Below are positions 15,916 through 23,947 of a stretch of 64,000 bases of DNA, piece after piece (position 1 is the stretch's first letter; each line of letters opens with the position of its first letter). The stretch is from an uncultured Sphaerochaeta sp. (GTDB lineage: Bacteria; Spirochaetota; Spirochaetia; Sphaerochaetales; Sphaerochaetaceae), in NCBI RefSeq assembly GCF_963667405.1, contig NZ_OY763408.1, positions 2,255,757 through 2,319,756 on the forward strand, written 5' to 3'. Position numbers and translations under genes: made by a program. The notes under the pieces are model-generated. The model worked only from the letters and a program-made list of their open reading frames with translations. It had not been told where the DNA came from and searched no databases.

Positions 15916-16842
15916 TTACAAGTTCTCCAGGACCTGTACACCTTCAATGCCATAATGTGCCTTGATTGCTGCAAGCTCTGACTTCAGTGCTGCTTCCTCT
16001 GCGCTTCCCAGCGGGGAGAACGGACTGCGGACAAATCCGCCGTCAAGGCCGATCCAGGAGAGCATCCGCTTCATGCTGGCATGCATCGGGTGCTTGAGTA
16101 CGGCAAAGATGATGGCATCGGCCTGGGTCTGAAGCCGTTTTGCCTCAGCCCAGTCTCCCCTGCCATACGCTGCATAGAGACCGGTGAAGAGCTCGGGAAT
16201 GACATTGTAGAAGGAACCGATCAGGCCATCAGAACCGTAGGAGAGGCCGGAGAGGGCCATCTCATCACTGCCTGAATAGACCTTGAACGAGGAGCCGATC
16301 TCCTCCTTGATCCTGAGAATCTCATGGTGGGTGCTTGCCGTGTACTTGATGCCTTGCACCTGTGAAAGAGCGGCAAGACGCTTGATCGTGGAGAAGTCCA
16401 CCGTGGCAGCAAGGGCTACGTTGTAGACGATCATCGGGATGCTCACCGATTCACTGAGCTCGGCATAGAAGCGAACGATCTCATCAGAGCTGAACTTCCA
16501 GTAGAACGGAGGAACCGAGGAGATGGCGGCAGCACCTGCTTGGCCTGCGTGCTTTGCCAGCTCAATGGACTTCTTCGTCCCGATATCCCCTACATGGACA
16601 ATGAGGGGAATCGCTCCTGCCACCTCATCGGCAACCACCTCAACCACACGCTGACGCTCCGTCCCGTCCATCAGGAAGGTCTCGCCGGTACTCCCGGTCA
16701 GATACAGACCGTCCACATTCTGTGAGAGCAGAAAGCGTACCAGTTGTCGTTGGCGTTTCTCATCAAAAGCCTGATGCTCATCAAAACAGGTCAATAGCGC
16801 GGGGATTACCCCGACAATCCTATCCAAATTCATGGTACTCAT
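15916..16842 (-). CDS. Dihydrodipicolinate synthase / N-acetylneuraminate lyase family aldolase
   Basis: The product is a 308-residue TIM-barrel class-I aldolase. YLTGSTGETFLM (around residue 46) is the pyruvate-binding motif, the catalytic Tyr is in IPMIVYNVALA and the Schiff-base Lys in VQGIKYTAS. GSTGE is shared by NanA-type lyases and related 2-keto-acid aldolases. As the last gene of a sugar ABC transporter operon facing a GntR regulator it is more likely a sugar-acid aldolase (sialic acid or 2-keto-3-deoxy sugar acid) than the lysine-pathway DapA. No other sialic acid genes are present, so the substrate stays open. A second in-frame ATG lies at 16833. Confidence 0.85.
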   Translation of the reverse strand: MSTMNLDRIVGVIPALLTCFDEHQAFDEKRQRQLVRFLLSQNVDGLYLTGSTGETFLMDGTERQRVVEVVADEVAGAIPLIVHVGDIGTKKSIELAKHAGQAGAAAISSVPPFYWKFSSDEIVRFYAELSESVSIPMIVYNVALAATVDFSTIKRLAALSQVQGIKYTASTHHEILRIKEEIGSSFKVYSGSDEMALSGLSYGSDGLIGSFYNVIPELFTGLYAAYGRGDWAEAKRLQTQADAIIFAVLKHPMHASMKRMLSWIGLDGGFVRSPFSPLGSAEEAALKSELAAIKAHYGIEGVQVLENL

Positions 16843-16885
16843 CTATGCACACCCTTTCGGCACCGATTATCGATGCCATATTGTC

Positions 16886-17713
16886 TTATCCCTTCACGGC
16901 ACCCATCGTGATGCCACTTGCGAAATATTTCTGGAAGAGGAGGAAGATGGTGACGATGGGCAAGGCGCCAAGGGCTGCCCCTGCCATGATCACCCCATAG
17001 TTGGTCGCCATCTCAGCCTGCAGGGTTGCAACACCGAGGGCGATGGTGAGCTTCGAACGGCTTTGCAGCATGACCAACTGCAAAAAGTAGTCGTTCCAGG
17101 TGGAAATGAAGGTGAAGATCGCCAAGGCCCCATAGGCGGGCTTGATGATCGGGGTGACGATCCGGACGAAGGTCATCCACTCATTCGAACCATCGATGCG
17201 AGCTGCATCAAGGATCTCGGTCGGGACCGTCTGGGAGAACTGCTTCATCAGGAACACCCCGAACGGCCAGCCTACTGCAGGCAGGATCACCGCCCAGGCT
17301 GTGTTGTACATCCCGATGGAGTTCATGATCCGCACCAAAGGCACCAGGACGACCTGCTTGGGCAGGGCCATGGCTGCTATGATGACGGCAAAGACAAAAC
17401 CGCGGCCGGAGAACTGTTTCTTGGCAAGCACATACCCTGCCATGGCGCTGGTCAGACAGACCAGGATCATGGAAGCAAGGGACATGAAAACGCTGTTGAG
17501 AAACCAGGCCAGGGCCGGATTGAGAAACAGTTCGGTGAAGTTGGCAAACGTCGGCTCGGTGGGAAACCACTGGGGAGGCATCTGGATCGCCACCTTCTGG
17601 ATCTTGAAGGCACCGGTGATGATCCAATAGAACGGGAAGATGAAGAGCAGGGAGACGGCAATGAGCACAACCATCATGATGGCGCGATAGTAGTTGAATC
17701 GTTGTTTCAGCAT
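16886..17713 (-). CDS. Sugar ABC transporter permease, MalG/UgpE type
   Basis: The 275-residue inner-membrane protein has six predicted hydrophobic segments, starting VVLIAVSLLFIFPFYWIITG. The EAA loop that contacts the ATPase is LDAARIDGSNEWMTFVRIV, near residue 165, followed by P. The C-terminus ASGITMGAVKG is the usual ending of this family. It forms the channel together with the product of the preceding gene (17726-18637). No ATPase gene is in the operon, as is usual for CUT1 systems that share a common MsmX/UgpC-type ATPase. Confidence 0.9.
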   Translation of the reverse strand: MLKQRFNYYRAIMMVVLIAVSLLFIFPFYWIITGAFKIQKVAIQMPPQWFPTEPTFANFTELFLNPALAWFLNSVFMSLASMILVCLTSAMAGYVLAKKQFSGRGFVFAVIIAAMALPKQVVLVPLVRIMNSIGMYNTAWAVILPAVGWPFGVFLMKQFSQTVPTEILDAARIDGSNEWMTFVRIVTPIIKPAYGALAIFTFISTWNDYFLQLVMLQSRSKLTIALGVATLQAEMATNYGVIMAGAALGALPIVTIFLLFQKYFASGITMGAVKG

Positions 17714-17725
17714 GACCTTCCCTCC

Positions 17726-18637
17726 TTAGTATTCCACATTCGATTTGATCGACTTGAACTGCAGGATGCTGAACAAGCCGATGACAATTGCCAGCAGTAC
17801 ACCCATCGCATTGGCATAGCCGTAGCGGTAGAGGCTGAACGCGTTGTCATAGAGGTAGTACATGATGGTGCTGGTCGAGTAGACCGGTCCACCGCTGGTC
17901 AGCAGCTGGATCAGGGCGAAGCACTGGAAGCTGTTGATCGTGGTGATGACCACCACATAGAGGGTCGTCGGCAGGATGGAGGGCCATTTGATCTGCCAGA
18001 ACGTGCGCAGGTTGCTCGCACCGTCCACTTCGGCCGCCTCCAAAATCGAGTTGTCGATGTTTGCAAGCGATGAGATGTACAGCACGATCGGCTGGCCGAT
18101 GCTGGTGGTGAAGAGGATGGCAAGGATGCACCAGATGGCCGTATCCTTGTTTCCCAACCACGCGATGTTCTTCTCGATCACTCCCAGGCTCACCAGTACG
18201 TAGTTCAGAATTCCTGCATACTTGTCGAAGATCCACTTCCAGACCACCACGACCGGGACCGTACCGGTGACCACCGGCAAGTAGAAGATCCCTCGGAAGG
18301 AGGAAGTGACCCATGCATTCTTGTCATAGATGAGCGAAGAGACCCAAAGACTGAAGATGGTGACGGCGGGAACCGAAACCACCACGATCACAAAGGTGTT
18401 CCAGAACGAACGAAGGAACTTCGGGTCACTGAAAAGGTCGAGATAGTTCTTCAGACCGATGAAGCGGAAACTGCTCATGGTGTAATCGAAGAAGCTGGTG
18501 AAAATGCCCATCCCCATCGGGATGATGACGAAGCCGAGAAAAAAGAGCAGCATCGGCAGCAGGAACAAGTAGCTGGTTCTGTCGATCTGTCTCTGGATTG
18601 CATGGCTTACGCCATACTTGTTGGTCTTGCTTTCCAT
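17726..18637 (-). CDS. Sugar ABC transporter permease, MalF/UgpA type
   Basis: The 303-residue product has six membrane segments. LFLLPMLLFFLGFVIIPMG opens the first, and the EAA loop is LEAAEVDGASNLRTFWQI near residue 200. It is the partner of the next permease, 12 nt downstream. The substrate is unknown. The gap to the binding-protein gene (18638-18707) holds a short perfect hairpin. Confidence 0.9.
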   Translation of the reverse strand: MESKTNKYGVSHAIQRQIDRTSYLFLLPMLLFFLGFVIIPMGMGIFTSFFDYTMSSFRFIGLKNYLDLFSDPKFLRSFWNTFVIVVVSVPAVTIFSLWVSSLIYDKNAWVTSSFRGIFYLPVVTGTVPVVVVWKWIFDKYAGILNYVLVSLGVIEKNIAWLGNKDTAIWCILAILFTTSIGQPIVLYISSLANIDNSILEAAEVDGASNLRTFWQIKWPSILPTTLYVVVITTINSFQCFALIQLLTSGGPVYSTSTIMYYLYDNAFSLYRYGYANAMGVLLAIVIGLFSILQFKSIKSNVEY

Positions 18638-18668
18638 ACGTACACCTTGAACCGTTTTGAAGTGCCCC

Positions 18669-18685
18669 CCCTGCCATTGGCAGGG
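18669..18685 (-). promoter_or_regulatory. Intercistronic stem-loop after the binding-protein gene
   Basis: CCCTGCC-ATT-GGCAGGG is a perfect 7-bp stem in the 70-nt gap between the binding-protein stop and the first permease start. There is no T-tract. It may protect the upstream mRNA from 3' exonucleases and raise binding protein over permease, as known for malE-malF. Confidence 0.5.
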
Positions 18686-18707
18686 AGGACCTATACTCTA
18701 TACTAGC

Positions 18708-20012
18708 TTATTTGGCGAACACTGCGTTGGCGTTCTTGTCGTAGTCGGCAAGAGCGGTTGCCACCGTCTTCTCTCCGGTGAACACATACTGGAGCATGTT
18801 CCACCACTCGGTCCTCATGGCCGCGAAGCCGGGCATGGTGTTGTAGTAGCCACCATAGTACTTCGTCCAGGAAGCGAGCAGGTTGTATTCGGGATTGCCC
18901 GGATAGAGGTCGCCGAAGGAGGAACGTACCGGGAATGCACCGGTCTGCACCACATTCTTCGGACCCCAGACAGTGTCGTCGCTGATGAAAGAGATGAACT
19001 TCTTGGCAGCCTCGGCACGAGCAGCATCCTTGTTGTCGAATACGCAGAAGCCATTGACCAGATATTCGAGACTGGGAACTCCGTCGTTGCTCGGGAAAGG
19101 AACGGAAACCTGCGTGAAGGCATCGGTTGCATAGTTCTTGGCGTTGGAGGTCCCCCAGCAGATGGTTGCCCCGATCTGCTGCTGGGCAAAGAGCTGGAGC
19201 TCTTCAGCTGCTGCAATGCTCAGACCTGCGTCGATGTACTCCTTGTCCACCAAGTCCTTCAGCAGTTGGAGGGCCTTTGCACCCTCAGTACTGTTCATGG
19301 TGTAACGGGAGTTTTCCTTGTTGGCAATCGCAGCCCCATAGAGGTTGCTCACCAGAGCACGGGTTCCCTGGTCACCACCCTGTCCACCACAGTAGACGGA
19401 GATGCCGATGTTGCCGGCCTTGCCCAGTGCTTCCATGGCCTTGGTGAAGTCATCGGTGGTCCAGGTGCGATCCCCTTCGAGGTTCACATACTGCAGGGCC
19501 CCGGCCTCTTCCCACATCTCCTTGTTGATACCCATATAGAAGGGGGAAGCACTGATGGGATACATCCAGTAGCTGGAACCATCACTGCAGGCTGCCAAAA
19601 GGTCTGCATTGCCGACATCGCTCTTGTAGGAGGAAGTGAAAAGATCGTCGAGCTTGACAAGCTTGCCGTTTCTCCCGTATTCAATGATTCTTCCCGGAGC
19701 ATCGAAGAGGACGTCAGGTGCGGTACCGCCCTCGATGGCTGCGGTGAGTTTCTGGGGACCGCTGGTAAAGTCAATGGTCTCGAGCTTCACCTTGATGGTG
19801 GGGTTTGCAGCCTCAAAAGCCTTGACGAGCTCGGCTTCATAACTACCGGCCGGCTTGCCGGCATCCTGTCCAAAGGTGGGGAATGCCCACCAGGTGATGG
19901 TTACCGTCCCATCGGATGCGGTGGGTGCAGCTTCCTTGCTTCCAGCCCCAAACAACGGGCTTGCAAGAAGGACGAGCAACAGTGACAATGCAATTGCCGT
20001 AAGCTTTTTCAT
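18708..20012 (-). CDS. Extracellular sugar-binding protein, family 1
   Basis: The product has 434 residues with a signal peptide (MKKLTAIALSLLLVLLASPLFG) and no lipobox Cys; the mature start is AGSKEAAP. It has typical family-1 features: ITWWAFPTFG, a long FEAANPTIKVKLETIDF stretch, GTAPDVLFDAPG and many aromatic residues for sugar stacking (TEWWNMLQYVF). It is the first gene of the operon, with AAGGAG before the ATG and a TTGACA promoter. It binds an unknown saccharide in the periplasm and delivers it to the two permeases downstream. Confidence 0.9.
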   Translation of the reverse strand: MKKLTAIALSLLLVLLASPLFGAGSKEAAPTASDGTVTITWWAFPTFGQDAGKPAGSYEAELVKAFEAANPTIKVKLETIDFTSGPQKLTAAIEGGTAPDVLFDAPGRIIEYGRNGKLVKLDDLFTSSYKSDVGNADLLAACSDGSSYWMYPISASPFYMGINKEMWEEAGALQYVNLEGDRTWTTDDFTKAMEALGKAGNIGISVYCGGQGGDQGTRALVSNLYGAAIANKENSRYTMNSTEGAKALQLLKDLVDKEYIDAGLSIAAAEELQLFAQQQIGATICWGTSNAKNYATDAFTQVSVPFPSNDGVPSLEYLVNGFCVFDNKDAARAEAAKKFISFISDDTVWGPKNVVQTGAFPVRSSFGDLYPGNPEYNLLASWTKYYGGYYNTMPGFAAMRTEWWNMLQYVFTGEKTVATALADYDKNANAVFAK

Positions 20013-20063
20013 GATCTTCTCCTTTTGTATTCACGTAAACATTGCGTATTTGCTGATACTTGT

Positions 20064-20092
20064 ATGCTAGTTTGAACTTTCTTGTTTGTCAA
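20064..20092 (-). promoter_or_regulatory. Promoter of the sugar ABC / aldolase operon
   Basis: On the minus strand TTGACA (20087-20092), a 17-nt spacer and TAGCAT (20064-20069) precede the binding-protein gene. The region upstream (20100-20170) is strongly AT-rich. Confidence 0.65.
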
Positions 20093-20228
20093 TGAATTTT
20101 TTGCATGAGATTTCCGTTCTTGTTATAGTACTACTTAATTTACTTAATTATAAAATTTTAATTATCATAGTACTTAAAATTTCCCGTTTCAATCTCTCTT
20201 TTCAGAAAGAATTTTTTGACTTTTCTAG

Positions 20229-20245
20229 TATCCTAGTTTAGGATA
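20229..20245. promoter_or_regulatory. Palindrome, candidate GntR operator
   Basis: TATCCTA-GTT-TAGGATA is a perfect 7+7 inverted repeat with a 3-nt centre, between the divergent promoters. Its size and symmetry fit a GntR-family dimer site. It is about 35 nt upstream of the regulator's -35 box, so control may be indirect or by looping. Confidence 0.5.
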
Positions 20246-20279
20246 TACACAATACAGCTGATTCTTCGGGCAAGACTCT

Positions 20280-20308
20280 TTGAGAAGTTTTGGGAAGAGT
20301 GATAGAAT
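20280..20308 (+). promoter_or_regulatory. Promoter of the GntR gene
   Basis: TTGAGA (20280-20285), a 17-nt spacer and TAGAAT (20303-20308). The -10 ends 9 nt before the ATG, so the leader is at most a few bases. Confidence 0.65.
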
Positions 20309-20317
20309 GGGGACGCC

Positions 20318-20959
20318 ATGGCAACACGAACTGCGATCATTGAGCAAATCTACGAAGACATTCGGGACAAGATCCTGAAGAATGAGTACACACCCGGGAG
20401 CAAGCTGAGCGAGAACTCCCTTTCTGCCGACTACCACTGCAGTCGCACCCCGGTGCGCGAAGCCATCAAGCGCCTGGAGCAGGATGGCTTTGTCACGGTG
20501 CTCCCCCAAAGCGGCAGCTACGTCAAGGAGCTGACACTCAAGGACTACCAGCACATCGCTGAGGTACGCACCTACCTCGAAAGCCTTGCCTTCCGCCTGA
20601 ACTGCGAGAATGAGGTGGATATCACCCCGTTCAGCACCATCCTCGATGCGATGGACAGGTGCGACATGGACAATCCCAATGAGGTCATGACCTTCAGCGA
20701 TCTTCACTTCCAATTCCACTTGGAAATGGTGAAAGCCTCAGGCAATGAGATCTTGCTCACCACCTTCAATCGCCTCAACCTGAACACCAACAGCCTGCTC
20801 TTTTACCAGCGCCTCTCGACCCAAGGCAAGGTACAGACTCAGGAAGAACACCGAAAAATCCTGGAGTTCCTCGAAAAACGCGATGCAACGCATGGGGAGA
20901 AGTTCATGTTCGCCCACCTGTGGAGAAAGCGCAACGCGTACAAGCGCAGCAGGGTGTGA
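20318..20959 (+). CDS. GntR-family regulator with FCD domain
   Basis: The 213-residue product has a winged HTH (residues 10-75; CSRTPVREAIKRLEQDGFV) and an all-helical FCD ligand domain. The likely metal-site residues are visible in VRTYLES, FSDLHFQFHLEM, EEHRKILEF and FMFAHLWR. FCD regulators sense sugar acids or other carboxylates bound to the metal. It is divergent from the sugar ABC/aldolase operon, so it most likely represses that operon and is released by its substrate. The promoter is almost on top of the start codon. Confidence 0.88.
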   Translation: MATRTAIIEQIYEDIRDKILKNEYTPGSKLSENSLSADYHCSRTPVREAIKRLEQDGFVTVLPQSGSYVKELTLKDYQHIAEVRTYLESLAFRLNCENEVDITPFSTILDAMDRCDMDNPNEVMTFSDLHFQFHLEMVKASGNEILLTTFNRLNLNTNSLLFYQRLSTQGKVQTQEEHRKILEFLEKRDATHGEKFMFAHLWRKRNAYKRSRV

Positions 20960-21002
20960 ACCCTTTTCCCGCCCAGACAAATCCTACACATCCCCAAGAA
21001 CG

Positions 21003-21152
21003 AAAAAAAACTCCCTCAAGCTTGCACCCTTGAAGGAGTTCCGCTATAGCGCGGGAGTTGTACCAACCGTTACCTCAGATCTGAGGGGGAAAAAACGGAG
21101 GCACAAACGGTGGGGTATTCATGACATAAGTCAAACGCCCACACGTTCGGAC
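21003..21152 (-). ncRNA. Candidate small RNA with own promoter and terminator
   Basis: A minus-strand transcript from about 21152 would run some 150 nt to a strong terminator. The terminator is a 12-bp stem (AACTCCTTCAAG with CTTGAGGGAGTT, one G-U pair, 21009-21040), loop GGTGCAAG, followed by eight T. Upstream folds are visible: GTG.GGG/CCCCAC around TGAC-TTAT-GTCA, a long stem GTTTGTGCC/GGTACAAC enclosing CCGTT/AACGG and CCTCA-GATC-TGAGG, and CCGC/GCGG. No reading frame of note lies inside. It is not tmRNA, SRP RNA or RNase P by any core motif I know, and the ends do not pair as in 6S RNA. It could instead be a long 3' region of the SIMPL mRNA, but the separate promoter argues against that. 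Confidence 0.6.
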
Positions 21153-21158
21153 ACGTAC

Positions 21159-21187
21159 ACTATAGCAGGAATTGATTCGTCTGTTAA
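21159..21187 (-). promoter_or_regulatory. Promoter of the candidate small RNA
   Basis: On the minus strand TTAACA (21182-21187), a 17-nt spacer and TATAGT (21159-21164), located between the SIMPL stop and the structured region. Confidence 0.65.
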
Positions 21188-21253
21188 GCCTTTTTTCCAC
21201 TTTTTCCCAAAAGCTTGCAGAAAAACCAGTTATCGTCTTTTTACGCCCCTATT

Positions 21254-21964
21254 TCAATACATTTCAAGCACCATCGAGACGGTTGATGAGAGCTGCAACG
21301 TTCCTGCAGGGACCTCCGTAGCCATGTCATAGGCTGCTTCGCTGGCCATAGCCAGTTTCATCCGGGGGTTGTAGGGATTGGAAACAGAGGCATACTCACT
21401 GATGGTAATCGGCTTACCGACCTGCATACCTGCTTCCTTGGCATAGAGTTGCGCTTTTTCAAGAGCATTGGCGACGGCAAGAGAGCGAGCCTCTGCCTGT
21501 CCTTCACCCTTATCTTCCTTGTCGAGCATCACCGAGTTGAGCATGATGCCACTCACCTCACCAAGCTGATCGATGACCGTGCCCAGGATTGAGAGATTGC
21601 GCAAGGTAACCGAGACACTCTGGCTGGCGACCTGTCCCTCCAGGTACTGCTTGCCATCGAGCCACTGGTAGCTGGGCCTCAGATTGATGCTGGTGGTCCT
21701 GATGTCTTCCTCGGCCACCTTGTTTTCTCTCAGGACAGAGAGGATCATGGCCATTTTCTCATTGGCAAAGCTTTGGGCATCGCTGGTGGTCTTTCCCAGC
21801 TCACTGACCTGGATGGAGAAAGAGGCGATATCGGGAGTGAGCGTCACTTCTGAAGTACCCGTTACCTCTATGGTACGCACAAGGTCCTTGCTCGAAAGAC
21901 AGGAAGAGAATAATGCCAGTACCGCCACTACAAGCAAGAGTGCCGTGATTCGTTTCAGGTTCAT
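21254..21964 (-). CDS. SIMPL-domain (DUF541) lipoprotein
   Basis: The product has 236 residues. The N-terminus MNLKRITALLLVVAVLALFSSC has a lipobox (FSSC), so the protein is probably anchored in an outer-facing membrane leaflet. The body is a SIMPL domain: RTIEVTGTSEVTLTPDIASF, then LRENKVAEEDIRTTSINLRP, and near the end ALEKAQLYAKEAGMQVGKP. Family members are periplasmic or surface proteins of poorly known, stress-linked function. It is the third gene of an Mrp-Nudix-SIMPL operon, 18 nt after the Nudix stop, with AAGGAG before the start. It is the only clear lipoprotein in the window. Confidence 0.85.
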   Translation of the reverse strand: MNLKRITALLLVVAVLALFSSCLSSKDLVRTIEVTGTSEVTLTPDIASFSIQVSELGKTTSDAQSFANEKMAMILSVLRENKVAEEDIRTTSINLRPSYQWLDGKQYLEGQVASQSVSVTLRNLSILGTVIDQLGEVSGIMLNSVMLDKEDKGEGQAEARSLAVANALEKAQLYAKEAGMQVGKPITISEYASVSNPYNPRMKLAMASEAAYDMATEVPAGTLQLSSTVSMVLEMY

Positions 21965-21982
21965 GAAAAGTCTCCTTGTCTG

Positions 21983-22591
21983 CTACTGCATCAGATACGG
22001 GCGCTTCCCCGCTTCCCGCAAGAAGAAGAAGAGCGCAATGCACATGATACCGTTGTCATAGATGCCCGTGCCCAAGTCCCGAAGCACATCGGCGACAGGA
22101 ACGGAGAGCACATCCAATTGCTCATTCTCGTCAAGCTCCTGGCCACTGGTATGGCTGGCCTGCTCCACCAGATAGAAATAGGAACGGTTGTTCATGAAAG
22201 CGGAGTTTGGGCTTACATTGCCCAAGGCGGTAACAGTACCGCCTTCAAGGCCGGCCTCCTCCTTCAGCTCCCTGAGCGCTGCAACCAAGGGATCTTCACC
22301 CTTTTCCACCACTCCGGCGGGAAACTCGCGGGTGATGGTTGCCGAACCATGGCGGAACTGGTCCACCATGACAAAGCGAGCCACCCCACTCTTGTCCCTG
22401 AACCAGGGAATGACAGTAACCCACAGCGGTGCATCCACCTCTATGAAAGAGGCGATGCGGCCGTCGCTGCTCTCCCGCTTGACCTTGCAGATATCAAAGA
22501 TGGGGCCTTTGAAGACACACTCTCTTTCCCCTGACTTCCAGACAAGATGGCTCATCGCCTTTCCTTCATCTTGGACAAACGGATCGAACAT
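21983..22591 (-). CDS. Nudix hydrolase, ADP-ribose pyrophosphatase-like
   Basis: The product has 202 residues. The Nudix box is complete: GVVEKGEDPLVAALRELKEE followed by AGL (GX5EX7REUXEEXGU), around residue 98. The strand before it, MVDQFRHGSATITREFPAG, is that of ADP-sugar pyrophosphatases (YQFR...E.PAG). It would hydrolyse ADP-ribose or related nucleoside diphosphate sugars. The ribosome site AAAGGAG lies within the stop region of the mrp gene, 4 nt upstream, so translation is coupled. Confidence 0.88.
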   Translation of the reverse strand: MFDPFVQDEGKAMSHLVWKSGERECVFKGPIFDICKVKRESSDGRIASFIEVDAPLWVTVIPWFRDKSGVARFVMVDQFRHGSATITREFPAGVVEKGEDPLVAALRELKEEAGLEGGTVTALGNVSPNSAFMNNRSYFYLVEQASHTSGQELDENEQLDVLSVPVADVLRDLGTGIYDNGIMCIALFFFLREAGKRPYLMQ

Positions 22592-22594
22592 TGG

Positions 22595-23524
22595 TTACAC
22601 TCCTTTCTTTGAGGGACAGTTGCTCGAACAGCTTGCGCATGCCGAAGGTGCGCAACTGGCAGTTCCTGCAAAATCCGTGGGACGGTGGGAGGAAACCGCC
22701 GTACCGCTGTTGATCAGCATTGCGATGTCACGGATTGCCTTGGAGGAAGGACTGTCCGGCTTCTTGCTCAGATAGCTCTCTCCGGCATCCTCGGCTTCCA
22801 TGAGGGGAACTTCCAAGGGCACCCGGCCCAAGAAGGGAACACTCATCTGGTCTGCCATCTTCCTGCCGCCGCCGATGCCGAAGATGGGAATCTCGGTTTG
22901 GCAGCCGGGGCAAATGAGACCGCTCATATTCTCCACCACCCCAAGAATGGCAACACCCATCTTGCGGGAGAAGTTAACGCTGCGCCGCGCATCCAGGATG
23001 GCAACCTCCTGGGGAGTGGTGACGATGATGGTTCCTGTAAGTTCCGGAATGGTCTGGCAGACAGTAAGCTGCTCATCGCCGGTTCCCGGAGGAGAGTCGA
23101 TCAAGAGGTAATCAAGTACTCCCCAATCAGCCTGGGCAAGAAACTGACGGATGGCGGCAATCTTCATGGGACCGCGCCACACGATCGGGCTGTCACGATC
23201 GGGAATGGCGAAAGCAAGGCTCATCACCTTCAGGTTCGGCCTAGCCTCCACCGGATAAAAGGACTTTCCTCCATCCTCGGTGGTAAGGATACCCGCTTCA
23301 CACCCAAGCATCTTGGCCACATTCGGCCCGTGCAGGTCGGTATCGAGAATACCTACGGTACATCCGCTGTCCACAAGGGCATTGGCGAGGTTGACCGTTA
23401 CGGTGGTCTTCCCCACTCCGCCCTTTCCACTCATGATCAGGATCTTTCTCCCGATTTTATCCAAATGCTCCCGGATTGCCTTGTCTTCTGCAATCCGCTC
23501 TGCAAAATCCACACCTTCTGCCAT
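22595..23524 (-). CDS. Mrp/NBP35 family Fe-S carrier ATPase
   Basis: The product has 309 residues. The deviant Walker A MSGKGGVGKTT is near residue 32, LLIDSPPGTGDEQLT contains Walker B, and the family motif VVENMSGLICPGC carries the CxxC used for cluster binding. The C-terminus is an extra Cys-rich tail, SCAPSACASCSSNCPSKKG. Mrp (ApbC) proteins bind and deliver [4Fe-4S] clusters to target enzymes in the cytosol. It is first in the operon with the Nudix and SIMPL genes. A metal-binding role for the tail is inference. Confidence 0.9.
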   Translation of the reverse strand: MAEGVDFAERIAEDKAIREHLDKIGRKILIMSGKGGVGKTTVTVNLANALVDSGCTVGILDTDLHGPNVAKMLGCEAGILTTEDGGKSFYPVEARPNLKVMSLAFAIPDRDSPIVWRGPMKIAAIRQFLAQADWGVLDYLLIDSPPGTGDEQLTVCQTIPELTGTIIVTTPQEVAILDARRSVNFSRKMGVAILGVVENMSGLICPGCQTEIPIFGIGGGRKMADQMSVPFLGRVPLEVPLMEAEDAGESYLSKKPDSPSSKAIRDIAMLINSGTAVSSHRPTDFAGTASCAPSACASCSSNCPSKKGV

Positions 23525-23854
23525 GTTCAGTATTCACTCCTTGCGTGATGTACGCCATGCATAACCTTACGACAAAGAGGAAAAACAGACAAGAGAAGAG
23601 AGGTATAAGCATGCTTTCAGTACAAAAATCCTGCACCACTATACCCAATGTATGCAACCAATTACGATTCTCCGCCACCTTCACTTTCTTTGCGAAAACC
23701 GAGGGTTGCCAAACGCGGAACCCGAGACAAATGATTGACAGGCTTGAAGAAACCCCGAAAATTGTGGCTATGGGCAACAAGAGAAAACCAAGGAATGGTG
23801 CTTGCAAGGTTACCAAGAATGTGATGGGTTGCTAACCATTTATCCTACCTTTAC
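23525..23854. other. Non-coding stretch between divergent operons
   Basis: I see no convincing gene or RNA. A 119-codon open frame on the plus strand here overlaps the mrp start, lacks a ribosome site and has no recognisable composition. Confidence 0.5.
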
Positions 23855-23884
23855 TTGAAACGCCCCCTTCGATTCCGCTATACT
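23855..23884 (+). promoter_or_regulatory. Promoter of the oadGAB operon
   Basis: TTGAAA (23855-23860), an 18-nt spacer and TATACT (23879-23884), giving a leader of about 57 nt before oadG. Confidence 0.6.
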
Positions 23885-23947
23885 TGGGGAAGTGTGCAAT
23901 TCGTAGTCCTTGGCTACGGTCACGATAAACCGAAATCAGGAGTTCGT

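Noticed and set aside
16832..18073. A 413-codon plus-strand open frame
   Set aside because: Antisense to two ABC permease genes; its composition (many His, Asp, Gly) is typical of a shadow frame.
21003..21152. 6S RNA, tmRNA, SRP RNA or RNase P RNA
   Set aside because: Ends do not pair into one long open-centre hairpin (6S), there is no tRNA-like end or tag frame (tmRNA), no SRP apical loop consensus, and it is far too short for RNase P RNA.
23476..23835. 119-codon plus-strand frame in the gap before oadG
   Set aside because: It begins inside the mrp gene on the other strand, has no ribosome site and no protein-like composition.
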